From Planctomycetota bacterium (GTDB lineage Bacteria > Planctomycetota > Planctomycetia > Pirellulales > Pirellulaceae): a DNA stretch of 5,830 nt. The notes under the pieces are model-generated. The model saw nothing but the letters and a program-made list of their open reading frames with translations, had not been told where the DNA came from and did no database searches. Positions within the stretch are counted from its first letter, which is position 1; each line of letters starts with the position of its first letter. The DNA lies in NCBI GenBank assembly GCA_024274855.1, contig JAJSAJ010000600.1, positions 1 through 5,830 on the forward strand, written 5' to 3'. Made by a program: the position numbers and the translations under genes. Below, piece after piece: positions 5,192-5,830 of the stretch.

Positions 5192-5830
5192 CAAACGTCT
5201 GTAACGACGCTGTACTTCTTGACGTAGTCCGGATCAATATCCACACCGATGCCAGGCCCGGTCGGGACCTTGATCCTTCCGTCTTCTACTCGAAGGGAAG
5301 ACGTCTTGCACTCGATCGGCAGGTTCGTATAGCCCTTGAATTCAATATGTGGTCCGGCATTGGGCATGGCGGAAACCAAGTGCAGCATGTAGATGAAGCC
5401 GAATCCGCCGGACAAGTGTGGGATGCACTTCTTGTTCATGACTGCTCCCATCCGCGCCACTTTCAGCGATCGGATCATGCCGCCAAAGTAGTAATGGTCC
5501 GGCTGAACGATATCGAGGCCTTCATTGGCCAGCAGCCAGCGAAAGGCAGCGATGCTGTGCTGCTGTTCGCCCCCTGCAACCGGAATCGAAAGCGCATCCG
5601 CGACCCGCTTGGTCCCCTCGAGCCAATCGAAAAATACCGGTTCTTCGAAGTAGCTGTAGTTGTATTCTTCGAGCAAGTGACCCACGCGAATCGCTTCGTC
5701 CGGGTCTTTGTAATAGCCGTTTGCGTCGGCGTAGAGCGCCATGTCGTCACCGAAGGTTTTCCGAATGAGTGGAATGATCGCTTCGGTCCTGCCGGCTGGC
5801 CCTTTCGCGTCCAGGTCCTTGGTCATGAAC
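5191..5830 (-). CDS. C-terminal part of a mandelate racemase/muconate lactonizing enzyme family protein (5' end outside window)
   Basis: The frame is open to the window edge (a Phe codon precedes the Met at 5826), so at least 212 residues of a usually roughly 380-420-residue enzyme are seen. Numbering from that Met, it carries the enolase-superfamily barrel signatures: metal ligands Asp34 (ADANGYY), a Glu of FEEP (60-63) and Glu87 (AGGEQQ). Asp110 in DIVQPD and His137 in CIPHLSGG match the Asp-His general base pair of the mandelate racemase subgroup. Members abstract a proton alpha to a carboxylate, most often as sugar-acid dehydratases feeding 2-keto-3-deoxy sugar acids to central metabolism. 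The N-terminal capping domain and first catalytic base, which decide the substrate, are outside the window, so no specific activity is assigned. The protein is expected to be cytoplasmic. Its stop overlaps a possible small gene. Confidence 0.93.
   Translation of the reverse strand, partial: FMTKDLDAKGPAGRTEAIIPLIRKTFGDDMALYADANGYYKDPDEAIRVGHLLEEYNYSYFEEPVFFDWLEGTKRVADALSIPVAGGEQQHSIAAFRWLLANEGLDIVQPDHYYFGGMIRSLKVARMGAVMNKKCIPHLSGGFGFIYMLHLVSAMPNAGPHIEFKGYTNLPIECKTSSLRVEDGRIKVPTGPGIGVDIDPDYVKKYSVVTDV

Overview
The window reads like accessory-rich chromosome from a planctomycete, probably Pirellulaceae-like. This is inferred from gene content: a secreted DUF1080 domain joined to an alpha/beta hydrolase, a ceramidase-like secreted hydrolase, an enolase-superfamily sugar-acid dehydratase, and a gene tail with a Trp-Val-Asp-Ala-Asn-Ala-Pro-Tyr motif of a kind I associate with large planctomycetal proteins. 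No rRNA, tRNA, CRISPR array or transposase gene is visible.

Layout. Positions 1-405 (+) hold the C-terminal end of a protein with a fibronectin-III-like domain. After a short structured gap comes a complete neutral-ceramidase-family gene (567-2081, +) with a strong ribosome binding site. Its stop codon touches a short repeat (2081-2168). The repeat is followed by a 17-bp tandem duplication and by the orphaned C-terminal tail of a lost gene (to 2364). Then come about 280 bases without a convincing gene. On the minus strand lie a small three-helix membrane protein (2647-2985), a 512-residue DUF1080 plus alpha/beta-hydrolase protein (3142-4680), a 211-bp inverted-repeat element (4674-4884), a 26-codon truncated reading frame running into that element, a possible 31-codon gene coupled to the gene upstream, and the C-terminal 212 residues of a mandelate racemase/muconate lactonizing enzyme family protein (5191-5830).

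The most distinctive content is the repeat family. The 211-bp element has perfect 24-bp terminal inverted repeats and a REP-like internal palindrome. The repeat at 2081-2168 matches the same element with exactly 123 internal bases removed. The two copies border broken genes, and one of them appears to supply the start codon and ribosome binding site of the DUF1080-hydrolase gene. This suggests a non-autonomous (MITE/REP-like) element that has reshaped the locus.

The intact enzymes suggest breakdown of complex external organic matter: a secreted amidase/esterase-like enzyme, a secreted keto-glycoside hydrolase/esterase, and a sugar-acid dehydratase. They are not an obvious single operon, and I see no clear multi-gene defence or biosynthetic system here.
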